Origin: Ananas comosus | Taxonomy: Eukaryota > Streptophyta > Magnoliopsida > Poales > Bromeliaceae | DNA: 64,000 bases | Reading direction: 5' to 3' | NCBI RefSeq assembly: GCF_001540865.1 | Contig: NC_033631.1 | Coordinates: 8,079,265-8,143,264 of the forward strand | Made by a program: the position numbers and the translations under genes | Notes under the pieces: model-generated | Database searches by the model: none | Told to the model about the DNA's origin: nothing | Seen by the model: the letters and a program-made list of their open reading frames with translations, nothing else | In this document: in pieces, positions 33,958 to 44,250 of the stretch | How positions within the stretch are numbered: position 1 is the first letter of the stretch | Layout of the letters: every line of letters starts with the position of its first letter

Positions 33958-35932
33958 AAAAATAATTGTTTTGAGCTCGGATTTGTGTGTTAGGTTCGGA
34001 TTCAGGTTTCGAAATTTTGGTCGAGTTTAGGCTTAGATATGAATTTTTAAAATCCGTTGGATTTGTATCAAGTTTTGAATTTCGAGTTTGGCAGTCAGGT
34101 ATGGGCTCGAATTCAGGTTTGATAGTCGGGTTCTGCTTTGGATTTTAAAAATCCATCCCCATTCAGTAGTGATAGTTAAATTTTTAAGAAGATTTAAACT
34201 CTTATTATAAACTTTTAAAAAGGTTTAACATCTTATTATTACTCAATTATGAGACGAAAAATTACTTTACCTCTTATTGTTGCTTATTATTAGACAAAAA
34301 ATTCATCTCTACATCCAATACATCGGTGCATCAGTACATTCTAAATAAAAAAGTCGCAGCCTATCAATTCTATACTTACAAATTTGATAATAGGGTAGTA
34401 TTTAAAAAGATAAATATTTTTTTATTTTTAAAATAGTTCAATATTTTAGAATAAACAATAATAAAATAAAATAAATTTTATGATTGATTTAACATAACAT
34501 TCTTTTATCTTCCAGCATGCTTAATTAGAATACTAAAAAAAATAAACAGTACGGCGTGTAAAATATAATAGGAAAAGTAGGGAGAAATAAAGTAAAATAC
34601 AACGTAGAAATCGAGGCAAAGCATAAGCTTATAAAACAAAATTTTACTTCTACACAAATCAAAAGTGTGTAGATGATATATTTTTGCCTTATTAGAGTTC
34701 ACAAATATTTAAATAATTTTAACAAAAGATAATAACGTGACAAATAGAATAGGAAAATGATAGACTGTGACAAAAAAAAAAAAAAAATTTCTATTTGTAC
34801 ACCTCAAAAAGGAATGAGATCTTAAATTTTTATTTTAAAGTTCATAAAATTTTGAAACATATTTTAATAAAAAATAATGTAACAAGTAAAAAATGATTAT
34901 TTTTGAATAAAAAGGTTGTAAGATGTAGCTGCACTCGCTGAAAATAATCCTACTACAAAGTATTCCAAAGTAACATAGAGTGATGCAGGATAAATTTAAA
35001 AAATTCTAATCTATCTTATAAGTGTTGAGCCCAAAATCAATTTAAAACCAAATTTAGAATTTTCTAAAAATTTAGATTAATTTTCAAATTTTTTTTTTAA
35101 AAAATTAATTAATTTTAAATTAATTTTCGTAATTAAAAAAATCCAAAAGTACTACGGCTCTAAAAAAATTTCGATAAATTTTTTTTTGTAATTTTTTTTA
35201 AATAGCTAATAATAGAAGAAAGATAAAAAAGAAATAGATGAAAAAGAAAAGATGGGAAAGGAAAAAAATAGAATTTTTTAGAAAGAAGAATTTTATCGGC
35301 GTACACGGCACGAGAGAGAAAAAAAGATACCACGACCGCAGTGAAATCATAAACATCAAACTAATCAAACTAATTTTCATAACTCGTCCCCAAATTATAA
35401 ATTATAGGCTATATTTATAACATTTTCAAACGTAATCCTAATCTAATTCAAATCCCAAGATTTTAAAAATATTTTACTAATTCGAGTATATTTAAAAGAT
35501 CTAAACCATATTCCTAATTTTTAGAGATTTATTCCATATAATAAATTGTAAAAATCTTTACAAAAACGACTAAAACAAATTAACAAGTAAAATAATTTCG
35601 AAAATTAGAAAAAAGTTAAAATCTAAACGAATAGATCCTATAGAGTAAAATGTTTTGAGCAGAATAAATTATTCGGGTCAAAGTTAGCTGTGTTTCGCAA
35701 AATATACCGGATAAAATGCTTATCCCTTGATTATTTTGTTATCATCGAATTTTCAAGTGGCAAGAGGGTTAAGATGAGATGGAACAGAGAGGCCATAAAA
35801 TAAATAAGCAATGCGTTGATATACCGATACATTGGCGTTGATGCAGATACATAGGATGAGAAGAACAGTGTCTATCAAACGTAGGATGAGCATGAGAACC
35901 AGTAAAACACTGATGATGTTCCATCCTCGATC
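33958..35932. other. AT-rich intergenic DNA with an old repeat
   Basis: 33963-34165 holds GGTTCGGATTCAGG-type units related to 2276-2470. The rest, to the stop of the next gene, is AT-rich without a supported feature. Confidence 0.45.
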
Positions 35933-37604
35933 TTAAGTCTCCATAGCAGTTGCAGCAAACTCATCTTCATTAGAGGCAACGTCCTCGCAAGAATCGACCT
36001 GTTTTCGAATATATTTCATTCCGATCATTTTTGGTTTTAAAGGGGCCGTAAGTAGGGCCGGGCGCGAACAAGCTCATGTTCAGCTTGAATTGAGTTTGAG
36101 GTCGATTGAACACGAGTCAGAATCAGCTCGCTCGTGTTCGACTCGATATAACTTGAATATTTATATATATTACAAATCTCTACGATTTGGTAGGACCGAC
36201 AATGCAGCTCGCTGGTAATGAGCAAGCTCATGTTCGGCTTGAATTAAGCTTGAGATCAATTAAACACAAGTCGGGATTAATTCGCTCGTGTTCTGACTCG
36301 ATATAACTTGAATATTTATATATTTTACAAATTTCTACGATTTGGATTTAGGCCAAAACCAAGTATAAAAGAGAACTATAGTTCTAATTATTAGATCAAC
36401 ATTCTAATTTTCTACTTTTTTTTAAAAAAGAAATTTCACCTGGTAATAGGATTGACAAGTTAATTTGCTAAATATAATCCGTGCCGATGGACACTTAAAA
36501 ATATGGATTAAAAAATCTTTCATCTTACTAACACTATCAAACTTAATAATTTATGGAACAATTTACTCAAATTTTATAATTATATTGTAAAAGGTTTTAT
36601 AATTGAATTCTACGATCATTTCAAATAGCTGAACCTACAGAAAATAATAACAAACAAATTATAAAAAGAGAAAATTAATATAATTTTTTAATGCAGCAGA
36701 GAAATTGAAACAAGCACTAAAATGCAATGAGATTTTTTATAATGATTTAGCCGTACTTTTGAATGGGTGAACTTCGTTCGATTCCCCAATTTTTTTTAAA
36801 AAAAAAAGAAAAAGAAAAAAAGAAAAGAGAATTGTAGAAGGGTGAGTGGTGAGGGAGGGATTTTTGGGGTGATTTTACCTGGAGGTCGTCCCAGCCGAGG
36901 ACGCGGCGCACGACGCTCCCGAAGGCGCGGTGCGCGCGCCGCGCCCGCGTCTGCGCGACCGCGGCGGCGTGCTGCACCAGCGCGGCGCAGCCCCCGAATC
37001 GCTTCCCCGCCCGCGCCCCGACCCCCTCGCACACCAGGCACCGGAACTCCCCCCGCGCCCACTCCCTCTCGTAGTACTCCCTCAACTCCCCGTCCCGCGC
37101 GAACAGTCCCTTGAAGAACCCGCGCGCCGCGCCACCCCCGATCGCATCCCCCTCCCCCTCCTCCTCCTCCGAGTCATCGTCCTCGCCGTTCCATTCGGCG
37201 AAGAAGGCCCGCGAAGCCCTAAGCGCGCCTGCGTGCGCCGCGGCGGAGGGAGCAGGCACCGCCACCGCCGCCGCCGACGCCGCGGCGGCGGCGGGCCATG
37301 CGGTGGTGGGGGTGGGCGGGGAGGAGGGGGTGGGATCGCACGGCCATGGGAGATCGGAGACGGTTGGATCGGGGGGAAGGGACGGTGGGGGGTGGTCGAG
37401 GAGGGTTTGGAGCCGCTGTTGTCGCTTGCGCTCCTTTCGCCTCCGCCTCTCCTCTCGCTTGAAGGCGGTGGATTTGGAGGGGCGGAGGCGAGGGTTAGGG
37501 TTAGGGTTAGGGTTAGGGTTTTGGTGGGGAGAGGTGAGGAGAGGAGGGGGGGATTCGCGGAGTCGGAGTCGCTGGAGGGCGGGAGTTAGATTCTGCGTCT
37601 CCAT
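35933..37604 (-). CDS. Unnamed basic/acidic Cys-His protein, two exons
   Basis: Exon 1 is 37604-36879 and exon 2 is 35998-35933; the donor (CTCCAG|GTAAAA) and acceptor (ACAG|GTC) join in phase 0 to give 263 aa. In order: an Asn-Pro repeat at residues 29-38; a highly basic stretch around 49-66 (KREERRRRKERKRQQRL); Pro/Ala-rich linker; an acidic run at 141-153 (EDDDSEEEEGEGD); then ARGFFKGLFARDGELREYYE, WARGEFRCLVCEGVG with C189/C192, C206, H212 and H225, and RAHRAFGSVVRRVLGWDDLQ. The Cys/His pattern resembles a C2H2-like zinc finger, and the C-terminus VDSCEDVASNEDEF is acidic. No named family is recognised. A nuclear role is suggested by the basic run but not shown. Exon 1 is very GC-rich; the intron carries a tandem duplication. 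Confidence 0.8.
36066..36345. repeat. Two-unit tandem repeat (period about 159 bp) in the intron
   Basis: CAAGCTCATGTTC.GCTTGAA and ACTTGAATATTTATATAT, followed by a second complete round, occur from 36066 and again from about 36227. Lies in the intron of the Cys-His protein gene. Similar reversed-sense words suggest an old dispersed repeat. Confidence 0.75.
37491..37520 (+). repeat. Five TTAGGG-type hexamers inside coding sequence
   Basis: AGGGTT repeated five times without error, read on the minus strand as AAC CCT and encoding Asn-Pro repeats (residues 29-38 of the Cys-His protein). Confidence 0.95.
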
Positions 37605-37785
37605 CCTAATTCCTAACGGCCGGGCGCAGGAGCGGGGAAAGGAACAGAGCAGGTAAGTGCCTTCCTTTGTCGTGATTATGCTGAGGATCAGTGAAGTGGG
37701 TTTAACTTCACTAGTTGCCCTCAACTTTTGAAAAGATTTTCGTGTATAATTGTAAGCGATGGTTCGAACGATGTCACTAAAATAA

Positions 37786-38181
37786 AGGGTTAATTTTATA
37801 TAGTTTTGCTGTAAATATAATAAATAATAAATATATTTTTATAAAATTTAATTTTTGTATATTGTTTGTTTTTAAATATGTCCCTCTGATTTGTTACCGT
37901 TAGATAGCCGTTAAAAAACTGTTTATATTTTCAATTTTGCTATCACAAATATATTCCTTAAAAAATCATAACAGTATAATATAAAGAAGTAAAATGTCAA
38001 AAACTAACCAACATTAAGTATTTAACTTATAGTTAATTAAATTTTTCTAACAGATTCTAACGGTAGGGATATATATTTGAAAACATCAGAATTTTTATAG
38101 AAACAACATATGAAAGTTGAACTCTATAGAAATATATTTATCATTCGCTACTTTTGCAGAGACCTATATGAAATTAATCCT
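37786..38181. mobile_element. AGGGTTAATT-type MITE copy 1 (396 bp)
   Basis: Starts AGGGTTAATTTTATATAG and ends CTATATGAAATTAATCCT, with AAAATAA exactly repeated at 37779-37785 and 38182-38188. A second copy is at 41448-41946. Non-coding. Confidence 0.8.
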
Positions 38182-38447
38182 AAAATAAATATTGGTGCCC
38201 AGGACTCTTTCAAGATAACAAATTTAACATCCAAAATCCCAAAAAACAACCGACTTTAATGAACTAGACCAGAATACCACTAAAATCACCTAGTTATTAG
38301 TGCTATTAGGTTTTCGACTCTTTAATGAAGAGATGTGCGGTCAAAATGATAATGCTTCTCGAGTTGAATGGGTGGTTGGTGGAATGATCTAAGAGGTAGA
38401 AATAATAAAAAATATAGATCTAACAATGAAAAATTTAGTAGCACTAA

Positions 38448-39298
38448 GGGACCGTTCGATTGGATGTAGTTGTAAATACAGTGTAGTTAAAAATACATAC
38501 AGTTGAAAATGAAGCAGTTGTAATTACATATAATTTGTTTGGTTTTGTGTAGATGCAATTATTGCAATTGCATTTTTTCTATTTGATAATTTGAAGCTGA
38601 TAGTTGTATTTGTGAATCTTATCATCTCTTTAGATAGAGTGGTGAGGTTATCTTCACTATACATAAAATAATTGTATAACTTTATTAATTATTTAAATTT
38701 ACTATCTATAAATAAATAAGTGGATATATATAATATTTTTATATTTTTCAATAATCCTTCAACTTATCAATCGACATATTTAAAATTTTAATTTATTTAA
38801 TTTTAATATGTAAATCAAACTTTAAAAATTTAAACGATTCTCTCATTTTTTTATCAAATTTAATAATTATAATTAATTAAAACTTATTAAGTTCACATAC
38901 ATAATCATATTCTATCAAAATTTAGAAAAAAATTCTTTTTTATATTTTGAATAAATTTAAAAAAATTTAATTTTTTGCACAGAACTTGTATTGCCTAAAA
39001 AATATTATTAGTATGAGTTTATTTACAAGTATTTTTATTTATCTATATATATATTATTTATTTATTTATTTATTATTGTTAATTTGTGGGTGATCCTGTT
39101 CCTCACTAACTGCTGCAGTTGGAACTGCAACCAATTTGGATGTAGTTCCAACTACAGCATTTGTACTTTCTTGTGCAGTTGCAACAGTTGCAACTGCAGT
39201 AGTGGTACTCTCAGCTGTATTAAACCAAACACAAAAATTGAGGTTGCGTGTATTTGTAACTGCAATATAATTATAAATGCGTGCAATCAAATAGCCCC
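38448..39298. mobile_element. Large Tourist-like MITE (851 bp)
   Basis: Ends GGGACCGTTCGATTGGATG and, reverse-complemented, GGGGCTATTTGATTGCACG, flanked by TAA on both sides (38445-38447 and 39299-39301). Contains imperfect palindromes built from GCAGTTGCAAC at about 39111-39215. No transposase frame. Confidence 0.8.
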
Positions 39299-39605
39299 TA
39301 AGTATTTAGTGCTATTGATAGTATTATAGTCAGACTCTAGTTTAACTCTATTCTTTAAAACTGAACTTAGTATTTCTAAACTTTTTATTGGGAATTAATA
39401 TTGCAAACGTGAGATTAATATTACAAAAGCACATTTTACTACTGCAGAGCAAGGAAGGTCAATGCGTAATCTATATGTTACGGCGGGTTGAGGTAGGATT
39501 CTGTTAATACTACATATTATTCATTTTTGAGTCTTTGGACTTATATTGTGATCACCATTAAATTGAAAATCTTAAGCATCCAAAAGTCAAAAAATTGATA
39601 GTATT

Positions 39606-40767
39606 TGTTGATACCAAAAAATTAACACGCCGACCTAACCCACGTATGAGCCAAAAAAATATGAACACGTGGTACACCAGGAGTTGGTAATAAGAAGCCT
39701 GAAGGTCAAGAGCGTTTAGACGAGAACGGTTGAGAAGTGGGGCGTAACTTTCATAAGAAGTGGGGCGTAACTAGGGATGCAAATGGATCCGAGTTGGTGG
39801 AGCTCCGCCTCGATCCGCCCCGAATGGGGTGGTAAGTGGGAACAAAAAATATAAAAAAATATAACCCGCCCCGAATCCGCCCCGATCCGCCAAGTAAATG
39901 GAGCGGGAGGTGGGAGACTCTTTTCTTCCTTCAATCCGCCTCGATCCGTCAAAAATCCGGCTCCCGCCCCGATCCGCCCCGAATGGAGCGGTAAGTGGGA
40001 GCCAAAAATAAAATGAAAAGTAGCCCGCCCCGAATCCGTCCCGCCCCGATAAGAAATGGAGCGGGAGGTGGGAGAACTCTCCCGCCCCCGGATCCGCCCC
40101 GTTTGTATCCCTAGGCGTAACTTTCATTATCATGTCTACGCCACTTCCCCCCACTACTATAACCAACCAATAATGTGGGCTGATAAAATATTATAAATAG
40201 TAATTTTGAAGCTTGTAATAGGGTCTTTCTCTCCCCTGAACGAAAAGACCACCGCATATTCAATACTTTCCTTTCTTGCATTTATCGTTTTTTAGGAATA
40301 GTCTACATGTAATCTTTTTTACCCGCATTTACTGTCTCTTTAGGAGTAGTTTTTAAGTTAGATCTCCGGAGTCTGTATGCCCCACCTGCACACTCTGTTG
40401 TAATCTAGATTTTCAGAATCTGTATACCCTTCGGGTACACTCTGTTTTGTATGAGTTCCCAACTTCATTTAAATATATAAAGGCATTCGGCTCTTTCAGC
40501 CGACCAGTCATTGTGTACTTCTTCCATTCAGCTTTTCTGCCGATCTTGATCTATGCACAGTCCGTATATTCGGCTCATCCAGCCGAACTGATTCTAAAGT
40601 AGAGATTTTCGAACTCGCCTAATCCGATTCCTCGTCAGCCGAATCACTTGATTCAGTCGAAGGACGCAAACTTCGAGAGTCACTATTCACAATGGTTCCG
40701 TATTCCTACATGTTTATCGAGAAAAATCTTTAACAAGGTCAAAGGTCAGGACATTCGGCTCTCAACA
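39606..40767 (+). mobile_element. Possible solo LTR, carrying a hAT MITE
   Basis: Bounded by TGTTGA and TCAACA, as in LTRs. It has a TATA-like AAATATATAAAGG at about 40471 and several CATTCGGCTC/CAGCCGA words downstream. No exact target duplication could be read, and no primer site follows, so the call is tentative. A hAT MITE (39772-40113) lies within. Confidence 0.4.
39772..40113. mobile_element. hAT-type MITE with 8-bp target duplication (342 bp)
   Basis: Ends TAGGGATGCAAA and TTTGTATCCCTA are inverted repeats; GGCGTAAC is repeated exactly at 39764-39771 and 40114-40121. The inside is a two-fold repeat of a GATCCGCCCCGAATGG-containing unit, GC-richer than its surroundings. Confidence 0.85.
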
Positions 40768-41447
40768 ATATCATACAATTAATAATATTTCAACCACTAC
40801 CGGTTATGAGAATATTAAAATATGCTTTAACAATATCAATTTTTATTTTTAACAATTAGTCAAATTGGCCAATTCATCTTTTCATGTTAATTAAGCTTCA
40901 TTTAGAAAGAAAATGTAAACACAGCCAATATTTTTGGTAAGAAATTTACTTGTCCAGCATTCAGATTACCTTTTTATCTGTAAAACCAATATGAGATGAC
41001 AAAATGAGCAAAATTTGATATATTTATAGAAGTTTAGGAAGAGTTAAATTTATCTTGAAAAAATATTAATTTACCCTCCTCCTGTGGTAACATATTTTAC
41101 TTTATTATCTGTGGTTTAAAAAATTACACTTAACTATATTCCGATTTTATTTTTGTTTCAAAAAAATAGTAAAATTTTTTGAAAATTATAGAACGGTACT
41201 TTATTTACTTTAGATGTTTACAATAAAACAAAAATAAAATTATAAAATAATTAAATATAACTTTTTAAGCCATATAAGCAAAGTAAAAATGTAAAAAACC
41301 ATATTGTTGTTAAATATAATTTTCTGAGCCCCATATTCGTTAGCATCCCTTCATTTTTCACTTTGCTCGAATCTCGATGCATGTATGGAGAGTACCCGAA
41401 CTCCAAATATCGTATTCTTTGGTTCCTAGCTGGTACATACATTTTAT
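40768..41447. other. AT-rich intergenic DNA
   Basis: No gene or repeat border supported. Confidence 0.5.
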
Positions 41448-41946
41448 AGGGTTAATTTCATACAACTCTCTATAAGTATATCGGATAGCAAATATATTTC
41501 TATAAAGTTTAATTTTTTATATTTATCTCCACAAAAGCTCAGTAATATTTATATTTATCCATTTGGTTTCTCACCGTTAGAGTACTGTTTATTTTTAGCA
41601 GAAGATAAGTACAATAATATTTTTGCCATTATAAATATGTCCCTCTAAAGATCTCAACTGTAAAAATTGTGCAAAAATATCCTCTCAAAAATTTTCAAAT
41701 GTCATCTTCTTCTTTTCTACGATTCTAAATAATATAAGAGAGATAAAAAGATCAACTTTCCTTATTCACTAAACAGAGTTAAATATTTTAACTATGGTTA
41801 ACTATATATTTTTAACAGATAGCTTAAAAGCAGGGGTATATTTGAAAAGGTCAAAACGTTTGCAGAGATAAATATGAAGAGTTGAAATTCGTAGGAATAT
41901 ATTTGCTATTCGATATATTTAGAGAGAGCTGTATGCAATTAACCCT
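41448..41946. mobile_element. AGGGTTAATT-type MITE copy 2 (499 bp)
   Basis: Starts AGGGTTAATTTCATACAAC and ends GCTGTATGCAATTAACCCT; ATTTTAT is exactly repeated on both flanks (41441-41447 and 41947-41953). Same family as 37786-38181. Confidence 0.82.
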
Positions 41947-41953
41947 ATTTTAT

Positions 41954-43486
41954 ATTATTTTTAATGCACTAATCATTGATTCACCCACATTGACATCAAA
42001 TTTGAACATAAAAAGATTTGGAACCAAATTCTTTCAAAACTTCTTATCATACTAAGCAAGAATTTAAGTACCGTGGTACGGAATCGTACCAAAAATTTGT
42101 CGGTACAGCACATGGTGCTGAAAAATAGAGTCTAGATCTTCTGAAATTCTCTATGCCTTAACACTACAATTTGATGTCACAAATCACATTTATTGAATTG
42201 TCATATTTAATTGACAAAAATGTATTAAGAGCGAGGTAATTATTGTAACTCACAAGGCAAAAAAAAATAGCTCCTAATCATAAAATTTAGAATTTTGTAA
42301 ACTGTTGTAAAAGTTATTTATAGGTATTATATTTTTCAGACAAATAATATCGGGTATGATGCATATAAACCACATAGAACGAAATTCTCTATGCAACGGT
42401 ATCTCTCTCTATATATAATGATTAAAACTTTGTTTGATATTGCAAAGAAAGCCCATTTGTCTATATATTTTCGTATGATATAACTCTTCGCATATGTTGC
42501 ACTGATTTGAAAAATATACATCTTCTGTGGTCTCACCAAAAATAAAAAAAAATAAAGCTCTTTGGAAATTGAAAAATAAATTTTTATACGTCTTTGCTCG
42601 AACTCATTTTGATCCGATAACATTCTTCCATCGATATCAAACAAGCCTGAAGTCTTTCTACACATCTAATAAAATTGAAAGTTGTCCGTTTAGTATGACA
42701 ATAAACATGAAATATAAATTAGTAAAAAAGATAAAGAGCTAAAATACAAAAAAAAACTTTTCTATAAATATCTGCTCTTCCACTTTTCCTTCCGACTTTT
42801 AAAAATCTATATTTTGCCTTTTTAAAATTTATAAAATATTTTCAGAAGATTACAGTATTAATGAAGCAAGGAAAATGGCCAAATTGTGTTTATTTATGTT
42901 ATAAGAAAAAATTTAAAATATATTTTATATATTTTTAAAGCTATTTTCAGTATAAATTATAAAAAATTGACAGAATAATGACGGAAACCTGATAGAAAGG
43001 AGGGGGGACTAAATATATCAACTTAAATTTTTGGAGGTTAAATTATCAAGTCAGAATTAGAAGTGAAAAAGCAGGCATTTATAGAAATGTTTTCGTGCAT
43101 TTTAGCCAGGATGAAATGTGACTCATGTGATTTAAATACACCTAAATAATTAATGGAGAATCTCCAAAATTTTCCAATCCCTAACCCATGGATGGATAAA
43201 TATTATTGCTAAACATAGAATTATTACTTGCTGCATAAGATTTATTACTTATGGATGACTTTATCTTTGCTGTAACCACCACACACTTACCTCTAAACCT
43301 TTTCATCTACCAACCAAATCAATTTGCATGGAATAATTTATTTATGAAGAGATGCTAGAAAAGTTTGATTTATTATCATGGTAGTGGAGAGAAATGGTTG
43401 TTTAAAAGAGTACTGCTACTATAAAGTAAGTGAGAAAGTTAGATATTTTATTCATTTTCAACAGCATAAGATAGATTTAATTTTTA
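41954..43486. other. AT-rich intergenic DNA
   Basis: No supported gene, RNA or repeat border. Open frames here are short and of random composition. Confidence 0.5.
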
Positions 43487-43874
43487 TGGTAAACTTTAAA
43501 TGCCACCTCTGTGATTTCATGCTTTCTCATTTTAGTATTTTATGGTTTGAAGTATATCCTTTAGTACGCTGTGGACTGTGGTTTTATTTTTCTCTTTCTG
43601 TCAGTAACTCCGTTAACTCTCAATTAAATCATATATAGAATACTTCAGATACTTCATCTATGGTTTATTGGATATTCACTTTAGTACTCCATAGTTTACC
43701 GAATTCTCACTTTAGTATTTTATGGTTTTAACTTTGTCACTAATTTAACGAAAAATTAACAGAGAGGATAACGAAAAGAAAAAAACGAAACTATAGGATA
43801 CTAAAGTGATATATTTTAAACCACGGGGTACTAAAATGAGAAAACGCGAAACCACACAAAAGTTTTCCCCTATT
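43487..43874. mobile_element. CTTCAAAT-type MITE copy D
   Basis: TGGTAAACTTTAAATGCCAC at the left and AAACCACACAAAAGTTTTCC at the right, with the shared core CCGTTAACTCTCAATTAAAT and repeated TTTAGTATTTTATGGTTT units. Confidence 0.65.
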
Positions 43875-43916
43875 TTTATGTTTGATGTATTTCGAATTTT
43901 AAAATTGTAAGGTTTT

Positions 43917-44215
43917 CTAACCTAGCTATTACAGGGATAGGTACAAGTATGGGGGTAAGAAAAATAGTGTTTGGATGAAAATTGGATTGTTCCCGGAGAT
44001 AAGAACAATTTTAGGTAGTTTTATATAGAAAAGAAGGTGTTGGTGGGGATAACCGAGAACTACTATTCTCGGATAAAAAATTAACGTTTGGGTATAAAGA
44101 GGGGGATAAGGGTCTATTCCTATCCCTATTCCCTAACCGTAGTTAGGATCATGTGTAATCTTATTAAGATTATTTTTAATATTATTGGCTAAGATAAATA
44201 TATTTTTTATTCTAT
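43917..44215. repeat. Partial relative of the composite Harbinger-like element
   Basis: Contains ATTACAGGGATAGG and AGTGTTTGGATGAAAATT, which match the reverse complement of the right end of the element at 44251-46961 (ATTCCAGGGATAGG, GTTTGGATGAAAATTAGG). No target duplication read. Confidence 0.5.
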
Positions 44216-44250
44216 CAATTTTGTGCGGTGGCATATTAGGGGGAATATAA

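Noticed and set aside
36066..36345. CRISPR-like repeat arrangement
   Set aside because: Only two units, no spacers, and the genome is that of a plant. No CRISPR array is present anywhere in the window.
36842..37656. Long open frames on the + strand opposite the Cys-His protein gene
   Set aside because: Antisense shadows of a GC-rich exon; the minus-strand frame has a good start, splice borders and motifs.
39084..39329. Cys-rich open frame (CNSCNCSSG)
   Set aside because: It is the translation of a palindromic GCAGTTGCAAC repeat inside a MITE.
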